DNA of 28,642 nucleotides, taken from contig CBDUQI010000057.1 in assembly GCA_965369325.1 (NCBI GenBank), positions 1-28,642 of the forward strand, in the 5' to 3' direction. The DNA comes from CBDUQI01 sp965369325. Lineage in GTDB: Bacteria > Pseudomonadota > Gammaproteobacteria > Steroidobacterales > JBCBZW01. A program made the translations under genes and the position numbers. Positions within the stretch are counted from its first letter, which is position 1. Each line of letters opens with the position of its first letter. The notes beneath the pieces were generated by a model. The model saw nothing but the letters and a program-made list of their open reading frames with translations. It searched no databases and was not told where the DNA came from. Positions 8,424 to 16,988 of the stretch are shown in pieces.

Positions 8424-9168
8424 GTGGGTGGATCCAGATAAGGTGGCTTTCAATGCGCCCATCCTCGTGCAGTTGCAGGCAGCGGGCACCTGGTGGGCGG
8501 GTGTCGAGCGCAAAGTGCGGTGCGCGAGGCATGAATTGGCGGCAGGTAGAGGGCGAGCTGAGCAGGCGCACACCATTGCGGGTGGCGGCGAACGCCTGGT
8601 GAACATGTCCCCATAACACCCCGCGCACCCGGTCATCCTGGTCGATGGCGGCGAACAACCGCTCTGCGTTGGTCAGGCCAATGGTGTCGAGCCAGTCACT
8701 GCCCATCGGTACCGGGTGATGATGCAGGCACAGCAGCAGGTAGCGCGGGTCGGGCAGCGCGAGTTGCTCGTGCAGCAATGCCAGTGACGATGCGCTCAGG
8801 CGACCGTCCACCCGGCCGGGATTGAGTGAATCCAGTAGCAGCACCTTCCACTGCGGGTGCTCAGAGACGCCGGTAAACTGAAACGGGAAGGTGTTCAGAT
8901 ACTGGTGCATGCCGGTTGGATCGTCGTGGTTGCCCGGTACCGAGAGTACTGGGACGCCCAGCGGGCGCAGGGTATCTGCAATAAAGTGGTAGCTGGCGGC
9001 TGACTGGTCTTCGCTGACATCTCCCCCCAGCACCACCGCGTCGTAGGAGCTGTGGGTCCTCGCCCGGTCCAACACCTGCACCAGGCTGGTGCGCGTGTCC
9101 ATCCCGCGGTACTGCGCGCCCGGTTCGCCAAGCAAATGGGTATCGGTAATATGTAGCAGTTTCAACAT
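8413..9168 (-). CDS. cpdA: CpdA/Icc-type calcineurin-like metallophosphoesterase (putative 3',5'-cAMP phosphodiesterase)
   Basis: A cytoplasmic binuclear-metal phosphodiesterase of about 251 residues. The start at ATG 9168 (MLKLLHITDTHLLG) matches CpdA; an upstream in-frame ATG adds 23 residues with no family match. The metal ligands are all visible: D9 and H11 in DTH, D50 in GGDVSED, N80/H81 in GNHDD, the HHHPVP cluster at 149-154, and GHVH at 187-190. CpdA degrades cAMP in enterics, but substrate identity in other lineages is less certain. It ends inside the next gene, suggesting co-expression. Confidence 0.85.
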   Translation of the reverse strand: MLKLLHITDTHLLGEPGAQYRGMDTRTSLVQVLDRARTHSSYDAVVLGGDVSEDQSAASYHFIADTLRPLGVPVLSVPGNHDDPTGMHQYLNTFPFQFTGVSEHPQWKVLLLDSLNPGRVDGRLSASSLALLHEQLALPDPRYLLLCLHHHPVPMGSDWLDTIGLTNAERLFAAIDQDDRVRGVLWGHVHQAFAATRNGVRLLSSPSTCRQFMPRAPHFALDTRPPGARCLQLHEDGRIESHLIWIHPHAD

Positions 9169-9308
9169 GGTGCGGGTCGGGCCTTGTGCCGTTGATGACC
9201 TCAATGCCGAGGACTGTAACACCTTGTGACCGGCCAAAGTGTCAACTGAATCGGCAGTTTTAACGTTGGTTAATAGTACAAGGTGAGCGCAGGTGTACAG
9301 TAGCGGCG

Positions 9309-10748
9309 ATGTTGGACCAGCTGAAAATGATCGCGATGGTGGCGTTGGTATTGGGCGCCGGCGTTAGCCGGGCAGCCCCTGCTGCTGACGCTGATAGCGC
9401 CTCGGCGGTGGGGCAGTCTGTCGCGTTCGCGCTACCCCGGGCCCTGTCACGCGAGGATGCACGGCATCTGCTTAGCCGCACCGGCTTTACCCCGGATATC
9501 AAAACGCTGGAGCAGTTTGTCGGGCGCAGTGGCCAGCAGGCCATCCAGCAGATTGTGCGAGGTGCTACGGATAGCAGATTGATTGGACTGCCGGATTGGG
9601 TCAATAGCCCGGCGCTGACCCCGGCCAAACTGCGCGCGCTGGACAATGAAGCCAAGCGCAACAAGCGTCGTGTCGAGCGTGAGCGCGCGCAGGCGTTAAA
9701 GCAGTGGTGGTTGAGCCAGATGGTGGCGAGCGATGCACCGCTGGCCGAGCGGATGGTGTTGTTTTGGCACAATCACTTTACCTCCAGCTTTCGCAAGGTA
9801 CGCTCCAGCCACCTCATGTACGAGCAGCACATGCTGCTGCGCCGCCATGCGCTTGGCAGTTTTGCGCAAATGCTGCACGGGATCAGCCGCGATCCCGCCA
9901 TGCTGACCTATCTGGACAACGTCCAGAACCGAAAAAGCGCGCCAAATGAGAACTTCGCCCGCGAGCTGCTTGAGCTGTTTACCTTGGGCGAGGGGCACTA
10001 CAGCGAGCAGGACATAAAACAGGCCGCGCGCGCTTTCACCGGCTGGGGTGTTAGCCCCTCGACGCTGAAATTCAAAGTCAGACGCAAACGTCACGATGCC
10101 GGCGTGAAGCAGTTTTTGCAGCATCGTGGCCGCCTGGACGGTGAGGATGTGGTGGATATCCTGCTAGGTAATGCGCGTACCGCAGAGTTTGTGACGCAAA
10201 AGATCTGGCATGAATTCGTCGCGCTGAAACCGGACCCCGCCGAAATCGCTCGACTGGCGCGGGGCTTCGCGCAATCAGACTACGATATTTCGGCGCTGTT
10301 GCAGGCGGTGCTGTCGAGTGAGGGCTTTTGGTCGCCCGCGAATCGCGGTGCGCTGATCAAATCGCCTGCGGAGCTGGTCGTGGGCACCCTGCGTCTGGCG
10401 GGCTCGCTCAAAGGGCGTGAGCAGCGCGATACCACCTTTGCGGTGCGCGTGATGCGCGATATGGGCCAGGACCTGTTCGATCCGCCCAATGTGGCGGGAT
10501 GGGAGGGCGGTTTGGCCTGGATTACTTCCGGCTCGCTGCTGTTACGCGAGCAGTTTGCCGAACGTGTGGCAATGAGTGCGCCGCGCCGCGAAGGCAGCAG
10601 CTTTGAGCGCGCCGAGCTGAATCCGCAAATGCAGGCAACGCTTGAGGCGTGGCTGCTCGCCTCGGCCCCGGTGAGTGTGCCGGCGGCGCGTGATGCCCGT
10701 GAGTATGCGCTGGCGCTGCTGGCCGATCCGGCCTATCAACTGAAGTAA
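9309..10748 (+). CDS. DUF1800 domain-containing exported protein
   Basis: A 479-residue protein with an N-terminal signal peptide (hydrophobic core about residues 8-18, likely cut after SRA). DUF1800 landmarks follow in order: DARHLLSRTGFTP, the lysine/arginine-rich segment, MVLFWHNHFTSS, MLTYLDNVQNRKSAPNENFARELLELFTLG, YSEQDIKQAARAFTGW, and FDPPNVAGWEGG near the C-terminus. The function of this family is unknown. It is nearly always next to a DUF1501 gene, as here, 21 bp upstream. The pair is thought to act outside the cytoplasm. The ATG has no strong ribosome site. Confidence 0.92.
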   Translation: MLDQLKMIAMVALVLGAGVSRAAPAADADSASAVGQSVAFALPRALSREDARHLLSRTGFTPDIKTLEQFVGRSGQQAIQQIVRGATDSRLIGLPDWVNSPALTPAKLRALDNEAKRNKRRVERERAQALKQWWLSQMVASDAPLAERMVLFWHNHFTSSFRKVRSSHLMYEQHMLLRRHALGSFAQMLHGISRDPAMLTYLDNVQNRKSAPNENFARELLELFTLGEGHYSEQDIKQAARAFTGWGVSPSTLKFKVRRKRHDAGVKQFLQHRGRLDGEDVVDILLGNARTAEFVTQKIWHEFVALKPDPAEIARLARGFAQSDYDISALLQAVLSSEGFWSPANRGALIKSPAELVVGTLRLAGSLKGREQRDTTFAVRVMRDMGQDLFDPPNVAGWEGGLAWITSGSLLLREQFAERVAMSAPRREGSSFERAELNPQMQATLEAWLLASAPVSVPAARDAREYALALLADPAYQLK

Positions 10749-10769
10749 TCCAACGATGGACACTGCGCG

Positions 10770-11990
10770 ATGAGGCGAATACTGGCGAATCAAAGCGACC
10801 CAAAGCCCGACCTGCATCGTCGCGGTTGTCTGATCGGCGCGGCAGCACTGGCGATGGGGTGGCATCTGCCCGCGCTGGCACGCGAGGCGCAGGCGCGCGG
10901 CAAGCGCCGCTATCTGGTGCTGGTACAGCTTGATGGGGCGAACGACGGCCTGAGTATGGTAGCGCCGTGGCGCGATCCGGCCTACCGCGGATTGCGCCCT
11001 ACGCTGGCGCTGGGTCGGGACCGGGTGCTGCCACTGAACGAGCAGTTGGGCTTGAATGATCGTATGTCGGCGCTGATGGCGGGCTGGCAGGCCGATGAGC
11101 TGGCGGTTTGCCTGGGCGTGGGTTATCCGCAACCGAACCGCTCGCATTTTACATCCACTGATATATGGGAGACCGCTGGCGATGGCCAGCAACTAGGCCC
11201 AAGCGGTTGGCTGGCCCAGGCCTTTGCCGACGGATCACCACATCCAAGCGATGTTACCCACGGGTTGGTGCTGGATCGGGCAGAAGGCCCTTTCCGCGGC
11301 GGTCACAACGTGCTTGCGGTGGACGATGTTCGTCGCCTGCTGGCGCGCGGCGAGGCGCGCGCGGCCGCGCCTTCTACCCCCGCTATCGCAACCACCGCTG
11401 CCAGCGGTGGCAATCCGGCTCTGGAGCATTTGCTGCAAGTGGATGCTCGCACCTCGCGTGCAGCGGCACAGCTGGCGCCCTATTTGCTGGGTGCCTCTCC
11501 GATGCGCGGTGCACAACGGCTGCCTGCCTCGCTGGATATCGCGGCGCGGCTGATTGAGGCAGGTGCCCCGCTCAGCGTGATCAAAGTGGCCCAGGGCGGC
11601 TACGATACTCACTCCAATCAAGCCTCGACGCACAACAAGCTGATGCAAACACTGGCCGACGCATTGGGCGAGTTTCGCGCGAGGATGATCAAAGCCGGTA
11701 CCTGGCGGCAGACCCTGGTGATGACGTATTCGGAGTTTGGACGTCGGGCAGGCGAGAATGCCAGCAAGGGCACCGACCACGGAACTAGCGCGCCACATTT
11801 GCTGCTGGGTGGCCGGGTCAGGGGCGGCCTGTACGGCCAGCAGCCCTCGCTAGGTGAGCTGGAGGGCGGTGATTTGCGCTTCGTGCTGGACTATCGTCGA
11901 CTCTACGCGACGGTCCTTCATGAGTGGTGGAACCTCCCCGTCAGGCGCTCAAATATTGCAATGCACAAGGGCTTGGGAGCCATCGCTTGA
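10770..11990 (+). CDS. DUF1501 domain-containing protein with Tat-type signal
   Basis: A 406-residue protein whose N-terminus has a twin-arginine pair (R17-R18, LHRRGCLIGAA) before a hydrophobic stretch ending ALA, consistent with Tat export of a folded protein. Family landmarks are VLVQLDGANDGLSMVAPW, GVGYPQPNRSHFTSTDIWE, KVAQGGYDTHSNQ and SEFGRRAGENASKGTDHG. DUF1501 is structurally grouped with sulfatase/alkaline-phosphatase-like proteins; the substrate is unknown. It follows the DUF1800 gene closely and probably shares its transcript. A tiny frame at 10756-10773 (MDTAR) ends in an ATGA overlap with this start. Confidence 0.92.
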   Translation: MRRILANQSDPKPDLHRRGCLIGAAALAMGWHLPALAREAQARGKRRYLVLVQLDGANDGLSMVAPWRDPAYRGLRPTLALGRDRVLPLNEQLGLNDRMSALMAGWQADELAVCLGVGYPQPNRSHFTSTDIWETAGDGQQLGPSGWLAQAFADGSPHPSDVTHGLVLDRAEGPFRGGHNVLAVDDVRRLLARGEARAAAPSTPAIATTAASGGNPALEHLLQVDARTSRAAAQLAPYLLGASPMRGAQRLPASLDIAARLIEAGAPLSVIKVAQGGYDTHSNQASTHNKLMQTLADALGEFRARMIKAGTWRQTLVMTYSEFGRRAGENASKGTDHGTSAPHLLLGGRVRGGLYGQQPSLGELEGGDLRFVLDYRRLYATVLHEWWNLPVRRSNIAMHKGLGAIA

Positions 11991-12297
11991 CGTAGTGCAA
12001 CTATGTAATCCACCGCGTATGATTTATACGTAACATCTTGAATTGACCTGAGTTGACCCTTAATGTCCCCACCCCTGGCCGAAGCTTGTCCGCCGTTGTC
12101 TCTCGCCGCCGCCCGGGCATCTCGCTAGACTGAGTCTCGCACAATTAAAACGATTCCAATATGTGAAGCAGCACGGCTTCGGCATCGGATGACATCAAAA
12201 ACCAGAACTGCGCTTCATCGTTAGAGAGGGCGCGTCACACCGGCGACAAAAATGCTTCCATAAGGGGCGCGTCGGGGGACTCGGAGGATTATAAAAA
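11991..12297. other. 307-bp intergenic region, promoter-bearing
   Basis: No gene is seen. It contains an inverted repeat at 12016-12030, a candidate sigma-70 promoter at 12038-12066 with paired TTGACC motifs, an 11-base palindrome AGACTGAGTCT at 12127-12137, and the strong ribosome site of the di-haem cytochrome gene (GGAGGA, 12283-12288). Confidence 0.6.
12038..12066 (+). promoter_or_regulatory. Candidate sigma-70 promoter with a tandem TTGACC operator-like repeat
   Basis: TTGAAT (12038-12043) and TAATGT (12061-12066) are separated by exactly 17 bp. Within the spacer and -35 element TTGACC occurs at 12043-12048 and 12053-12058, 10 bp apart, one helical turn. An upstream inverted repeat CGTAT/ATACG sits at 12016-12030. 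This could be a binding site for a same-face dimeric regulator. The start would leave a leader of about 225 bases before the di-haem cytochrome gene. Confidence 0.35.
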
Positions 12298-13755
12298 ATG
12301 CGTAATATCAAGCTAATCGGTACGGCCGCTGGCGCGATCGTCGTACTGTCCGGTGGCCAGTTGGTCGCCCAAACAGTGATAGAGGGCGGCGTGAGCATCG
12401 GTGAGCGTCCGGTCATTGAAACTCATGTCGACCAGGCGGACATCGATTCGGGAGCACTTAGCTTCGATCAGATCTTCGATTTTGGTGATGCGCTGTTCGA
12501 AGCTCGCTTCAACACGCTGGACGGCCAGGGTCGCCCGGCCACCACCGGCACCGGCGCACCACGCGTGCCCGATGAGCCCAACTTCATTCGCAGCTCCGCA
12601 CCTGACTCCAACGCCTGTACCTCTTGCCATATTGATCCAGGCGACGGCGGTAACGGTGACTTTGCTGTGAACGTGTTCGTACTGGCACAGGGGGCCGATC
12701 CGGTCACCTTCGATATCTCCACTGCCAGCACCAACAACCGCAACACCATCGGCATGAACGGCGCTGGCGCCATCGAGATGCTGGCCCGCGAAATGACTGT
12801 CGAGCTGCACGGCATCCGCGCTGAAGCTACTGTGGCTGCGGCTGACAGCGGCGTCCCGCAGACCCGCGATCTGGTTGCCAAGAACGTAGAGTTCGGCACC
12901 ATCACGGTCATGCCGAGTGGCATGGTTGACCCCACCGGGATTGAAGGTGTGGACTGGGATCTGATCGTCAAGCCGTTTCACCAGAAAGGTGCAGTTGTAT
13001 CCCTGCGTGAGTTCACCAACAATGCCATGAACCATCACCACGGCATGCAGTCGGTTGAGCGTTTTGGCGAAGATCTGGATCCGGATATGGATGGTCTGGC
13101 CAACGAGCTGACCGTTGGCGATATTACCGCCACCTCCATCTACCAGGCTGCACTGCCCACACCTGCACGCGTTCTGCCGGCTGAGCCGGCGCGTCGCCAG
13201 GCGGTTCTGCGTGGTGCAAGCACCTTTAAAGATGCCGGTTGTGCAGGTTGCCACCGTCCGGCCATGGTGCTGAACGATCCGAACTTCTACGAGCCCAACC
13301 CGTTTAACCCGGGCGGCAACGCAGGTCCGCAAGACATCGATACCTACGCCTTTGACATGACCACCACCGGCGAAGGCATTCGCCTGCTGCCATTCAACGG
13401 CGGCGCGTTGGTTCGTGCCTTTACCGACCTGAAGCGTTACAACCTGTGTGACGATGACTACAACCACTTCTGCAACGAATTGCTGGCCCAGGGCAACCTG
13501 GCGGGCTTTGATGATCCGTCCACCTTCACCGTCGCTGTGCAGCCCCGTCCGACCGAGGAATTCCTCACGCGTCGTCTGTGGGATGCCGGCAGCAGTGATC
13601 CGTACGGTCACGTTGGCGATCTGACCACCTTGAGTGAAGCGATCAGCGAGCATGGCGGCGACGCCCGCGCTGAGCGCGATGCCTTCTTCTCAATGTCTGA
13701 AGCCGATCAGGCCGACATCATTGAGTTCCTGAAGAGCATGCAGATCGTCCTGTAA
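12298..13755 (+). CDS. Exported di-haem cytochrome, DUF1111/di-haem oxidoreductase-like
   Basis: A 485-residue protein with a signal peptide (core at residues 6-23, likely cut after VAQ or nearby). Two c-type haem motifs are seen, CTSCH at 107-111 and CAGCH at 315-319. The C-terminal half carries the DUF1111 pattern: FLTRRLWDAG, DPYGHVGDL, LSEAISEHGGDA and the ending ADIIEFLKSMQIV. The family includes putative periplasmic thiol oxidoreductases of the di-haem cytochrome c peroxidase type. A histidine-rich segment NHHHGMQ lies at 245-251. GGAGGA nine bases before the ATG is the best ribosome site in the window. The sense frame uses no TTA, CTA or TCA codons over nearly all its length, which points to high expression. 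Confidence 0.85.
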   Translation: MRNIKLIGTAAGAIVVLSGGQLVAQTVIEGGVSIGERPVIETHVDQADIDSGALSFDQIFDFGDALFEARFNTLDGQGRPATTGTGAPRVPDEPNFIRSSAPDSNACTSCHIDPGDGGNGDFAVNVFVLAQGADPVTFDISTASTNNRNTIGMNGAGAIEMLAREMTVELHGIRAEATVAAADSGVPQTRDLVAKNVEFGTITVMPSGMVDPTGIEGVDWDLIVKPFHQKGAVVSLREFTNNAMNHHHGMQSVERFGEDLDPDMDGLANELTVGDITATSIYQAALPTPARVLPAEPARRQAVLRGASTFKDAGCAGCHRPAMVLNDPNFYEPNPFNPGGNAGPQDIDTYAFDMTTTGEGIRLLPFNGGALVRAFTDLKRYNLCDDDYNHFCNELLAQGNLAGFDDPSTFTVAVQPRPTEEFLTRRLWDAGSSDPYGHVGDLTTLSEAISEHGGDARAERDAFFSMSEADQADIIEFLKSMQIVL

Positions 13756-13770
13756 AGAGCACCGTGTACA

Positions 13771-13801
13771 CAGTCTGGCAGCGGCTGACGCTGCTAGACT
13801 G
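13771..13801 (+). terminator. Strong hairpin after the di-haem cytochrome gene
   Basis: CAGTCT-G-GCAGCG (13771-13783) pairs with CGCTGC-T-AGACTG (13789-13801) around the loop GCTGA: 12 Watson-Crick pairs and one G-T pair. It starts 16 bp after the stop. The following T-run is short, so it may act as terminator or as a 3' mRNA stabiliser. Confidence 0.65.
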
Positions 13802-13867
13802 TTGCCGGCTCCGGTACAGGCAATAAAATTGAGCAGCGGTCGCCATGGCGAGCGCTGTTTCTATTTG

Positions 13868-13873
13868 TATAAT
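13868..13873 (+). promoter_or_regulatory. Consensus -10 element for the ankyrin lipoprotein gene, possible leaderless start
   Basis: A perfect TATAAT lies eight bases before the ATG at 13882, with no Shine-Dalgarno sequence between them. No convincing -35 element is seen at 16-18 bp. If used, transcription would begin at about 13880-13882, giving a leaderless or near-leaderless mRNA. Confidence 0.45.
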
Positions 13874-13881
13874 CGCCTCCC

Positions 13882-14808
13882 ATGATGCCAATTGAACAGA
13901 ACCTCCTCCGTCTGCTGCGGGCGGTCAGCGTTGCTCTTGTACTGAGTGCCGCGCTGGGCTGTGCCTCAGGGCCGACGGAATCCGGCCCACCCGCACCGCA
14001 AGCCGTTGCAGCAGGCGAGCGCAACAAAAGCCTCAATGAGCGCCGTGAAGTAAATGTCCGCCTGCTCAGTGCCGCGCGCACGGGCGATCTGCCGAGCGTG
14101 GTCGCACTGCTGGATGCGGGGGCGAATGTGAACGCACGCGACAACAGCCGCCGCAGCGTGCTGATGGCCGCGATTGTGGCTGGGCATGAGGTGAAAGAAC
14201 AGATGATCCAGGAAGGGCTGGGCGCGCGGGTACAGATTGTCGGCCTGCCGGCACCTGCGGTGACACCGGACCAACGGGCTATCATAGAGACGCTGATCAG
14301 GCGGGGTGCCGATCTGGAAGCGGCTGATGTCGCCGGTAAGACGCCGCTGTTGCTAGCCGTGGAGCGGGATTACAGTCAGGTGGTCGCCGGGTTGCTGGCC
14401 GAAGGTGCAGATCCAGATATCCCCACCGCCAACGGCTTGCCGCTGGTCTGTCTCGCGGCCAACCGTGGATTTGCAGACACGTTGGCGCGTCTGATCGAAA
14501 GCGGTGTGCATCTGGACGCGCGCGGCAACCACGGCAAACATGCCATCCACTATGCCGCTGAAGAGAACCGCCTGGTCGTAGTGCGCCTGTTGCTGGCGCA
14601 TGGGCAGGTACCGGTGGATGTCACTAGTGCGGCCGACTGGACGGCGTTGCACACAGCGGTTTCAAGAGGGCACGAGGAGATGGCATTGCTGCTTCTGGAG
14701 CACGGTGCAGACCGTGCGCTGATCACCGCCCGAGGCTGGACGCCTGAGGCGATTGCCAAGGCACGTGGGTACACCAATATCCAGGCTATGTTGGTCAACT
14801 TAAACTAA
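13882..14808 (+). CDS. Ankyrin-repeat lipoprotein
   Basis: A 308-residue protein with an N-terminal signal whose hydrophobic core ends in SAALGC, a passable lipobox with Cys at residue 27, so probably a lipoprotein. From about residue 60 ankyrin repeats follow: LLSAARTGDLPSVVALLDAG, then repeats starting near GKTPLLLAVERD, GLPLVCLAANRGF, GKHAIHYAAEENR and DWTALHTAVSRGH. A longer insert sits between the first two repeats (about 105-150). Ankyrin proteins bind partners; in bacteria periplasmic examples are sometimes beside catalases or peroxidases, and here a di-haem cytochrome is immediately upstream. A hairpin separates the two genes, so co-transcription is doubtful. Confidence 0.85.
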   Translation: MMPIEQNLLRLLRAVSVALVLSAALGCASGPTESGPPAPQAVAAGERNKSLNERREVNVRLLSAARTGDLPSVVALLDAGANVNARDNSRRSVLMAAIVAGHEVKEQMIQEGLGARVQIVGLPAPAVTPDQRAIIETLIRRGADLEAADVAGKTPLLLAVERDYSQVVAGLLAEGADPDIPTANGLPLVCLAANRGFADTLARLIESGVHLDARGNHGKHAIHYAAEENRLVVVRLLLAHGQVPVDVTSAADWTALHTAVSRGHEEMALLLLEHGADRALITARGWTPEAIAKARGYTNIQAMLVNLN

Positions 14809-14867
14809 CAGCTATCCATCGAGGCGCTTGCCGACCGCGGCGTAGACCGGCGCAGGCGGTTCGAGGA

Positions 14868-16988
14868 TTACCCGCTCCGTGCCGCCAGTTCTACCGGTAC
14901 CCCGTTCAGCGCAGCGTTCCCGGACACTTCGTCCAGCAGTTGATGGTCGGTCAGATCATTGCAGCTCACACCCGCGTGCTGCGCGGCGGTGCCTAGTTGC
15001 ACGCCCTCACGTGCATGGCCCCAGCCATGCGGTAGGCTGACCACGCCCGGCATCATCGCCTCGGTGAACTCCACCCGCGCGTCTACCTGGCCCACGCGTG
15101 AGCGCACGCTCACCCGTTGTCCGTCCTGTAGCCCGCGCGATTGTGCGTCTTTAGGATTTACCATCAGGGTGCACCGAGGTTTGCCCTTCACCAGCCGATG
15201 ATAGTTGTGCATCCAGGAATTGTTGGAACGCACGTGGCGCCGCCCGATCAGCAGCAACTGGTCGGTGGGGACGGGCCGGTTTAGCTGTTGCGCTGCGCGC
15301 CGGATATCGTCGAGCATCAACGGATGCGCACACTGGATGGTTTTCTCAGGGGTAAACAATCGGGCAGGCAATTGGCTTTGCAGGGCGCCGAGATCGATGC
15401 CGGACGGATGTGCTTTAAGTGTCTTCAGGCTGAGTCCGTGCGATTGCCCGTAGGGCCCGAATTTTAAACCCTGATCGATGATCATCTCGGGGGCGGGCAG
15501 TGGCCGGGGCGTGCTCCCGAGGCGGGTCGCGACACGTTCACCCAACGCGTTGAAGATCTCCCAGTCGTGCATCGCACCGTCCGGTTTATCGAACAGCGGC
15601 GGGTTCATTCTCGCGGTGTTTCGCACCGCCAGGCCATGGAAGGCCAGATCGTAGTGGTCGTGTTCAAGTGGTGTGGTTGGCGGCAGGATCACATGCGCGT
15701 GGCGGGTGGTCTCGTTAATGTAAGGGTCGAGTGAAACCATAAACTGCAGCCCGGCCAGCGCTCCGTCCAGCTGCTGCCCGTTGGGCGTGGAGAGCACCGG
15801 ATTGCCGGCGCCGGTAAACAGAGCTTTGATCTGACCTTCGCCCGGGGTGAGAATCTCCTCCGCCAGCGCGGCCACCGGCAGCTCGCGCGAGAATTCCGGC
15901 AGCTCGCGCACACGGCTACGTGCGCGGGCGAAACCGCCCTTACTGCTGTGCGGCAGTGTGTCTACCGCCGGCAGCGGAAACATGGTGCCGCCTTCACGAT
16001 CCAGATTACCGGTCACGATGTTGATCAACTGCACTAGCCATTGGTTGAGTGTGCCAAAGGCCTGGACCGAGACGCCCATGCGCCCGTAACAGGCACCTCT
16101 TTGTGCGCCGGCCAGGTCGTGCGCTAGCCCTCGGATGACCGCCGGCGACAGCCCTGTATGTTCGGTGACCGCCTCCGGCGTAAACGCGGTGACAGCGCTG
16201 GCCACCTCATCCAGCCCTTCGGTGAACGAGGCCAGCGCGCCTGGCGCCGCCAGTCCATCGGCAAACAATGTGTTCACAATAGCCAGCAGCGCCAGCGCAT
16301 CCGTGCCGGGGCGGATCGGGTGGTATGCGTCGGCAACCTCAGCGGTTTCGGTGCGCCGCGGGTCGATCACCACCAGTTTTCCGCCGCGCTGTTTGAGCGC
16401 TTTGAACCGCTTGGGCACATTAGGCACGGTCCAGATACTGCCGTTGGAGGCCATCGGGTTGCCGCCCAGAATCAACAGATAGTCGGTGTGGTCAATGTCT
16501 GGCACGGGAATTAGGTCTTTGTGGCCGTACAGCCAGAGCGAGGTAAGGTGGTGCGGTAGCTGATCCACCGAGGTGGCGGAGTAACGATTCCGCGTGCGCA
16601 GGTGCGAGAACAGCGCTTTTTGGTGGGTCAGCATGCCGTAGTTGTGCACACTGGGATTCCCAAAATAGACGCCTAAGGCATCTACCCCCTCGTTTTGTAC
16701 GATGTCCACCAGTTGCTCGGCGACGGTATCTAGCGCCTCATCCCAACTGATGGGTTGCCACTGGGTCCCCAACTCGGTATCGACGCGTCGTACGGGTGAG
16801 CGCAGGCGGTCTGGGTCATTTTGCAAATCCTGTAGTGCCACGGCCTTGGGGCAGATATGGCCACGACTGAGCGGATCGGCGCTGTCGCCTCGGATGGAAA
16901 GTATTTTTCCGCCCTGCACGCGGAAGGTGAGCCCGCAAATAGCTTCGCATAAGTTGCAGGCTCTATAAGTGACTGTTTCGTCTTGCAT
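14868..16988 (-). CDS. Molybdopterin-dependent oxidoreductase (DMSO reductase superfamily)
   Basis: A 706-residue catalytic subunit starting MQDETVTYRACNLCEA at ATG 16988; an upstream in-frame start adds 13 residues without family match. The [4Fe-4S] ligands are C11, C14, C18 and C46 (CX2CX3CX27C). The P-loop-like cofactor parts VDQLPHH, ILGGNPMASNGS and DPRRTETAEVADAYHPIRPGTDALALLA are clear, and the C-terminal cofactor-capping domain has VNPKDAQSRGLQDGQRV and SLPHGWGH. No selenocysteine or cysteine is present where formate dehydrogenases have their Mo ligand; S140 or D142 of ATSVDQ are candidates. There is no Tat signal, so the enzyme is probably cytoplasmic. The substrate is unknown. The gene is solitary. 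Confidence 0.9.
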   Translation of the reverse strand: MQDETVTYRACNLCEAICGLTFRVQGGKILSIRGDSADPLSRGHICPKAVALQDLQNDPDRLRSPVRRVDTELGTQWQPISWDEALDTVAEQLVDIVQNEGVDALGVYFGNPSVHNYGMLTHQKALFSHLRTRNRYSATSVDQLPHHLTSLWLYGHKDLIPVPDIDHTDYLLILGGNPMASNGSIWTVPNVPKRFKALKQRGGKLVVIDPRRTETAEVADAYHPIRPGTDALALLAIVNTLFADGLAAPGALASFTEGLDEVASAVTAFTPEAVTEHTGLSPAVIRGLAHDLAGAQRGACYGRMGVSVQAFGTLNQWLVQLINIVTGNLDREGGTMFPLPAVDTLPHSSKGGFARARSRVRELPEFSRELPVAALAEEILTPGEGQIKALFTGAGNPVLSTPNGQQLDGALAGLQFMVSLDPYINETTRHAHVILPPTTPLEHDHYDLAFHGLAVRNTARMNPPLFDKPDGAMHDWEIFNALGERVATRLGSTPRPLPAPEMIIDQGLKFGPYGQSHGLSLKTLKAHPSGIDLGALQSQLPARLFTPEKTIQCAHPLMLDDIRRAAQQLNRPVPTDQLLLIGRRHVRSNNSWMHNYHRLVKGKPRCTLMVNPKDAQSRGLQDGQRVSVRSRVGQVDARVEFTEAMMPGVVSLPHGWGHAREGVQLGTAAQHAGVSCNDLTDHQLLDEVSGNAALNGVPVELAARSG

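Noticed and set aside
8424..8636. A longer start for the TraB/GumN-type protein
   Set aside because: It would put over 70 residues before the signal peptide and overlap most of the cpdA-like C-terminus; the short form starts directly with a signal peptide.
10542..11798. Long minus-strand frames of 187 and 216 codons within the DUF1800/DUF1501 region
   Set aside because: They are shadows of GC-rich coding sequence: the plus-strand proteins have signal peptides and family motifs throughout.
12313..13653. A 446-codon open frame on the minus strand opposite the di-haem cytochrome gene
   Set aside because: It is exactly codon-aligned with the sense gene and is open only because the sense gene avoids TTA, CTA and TCA. 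Its translation shows no domain or start context, while the sense frame has two haem motifs and a strong ribosome site.
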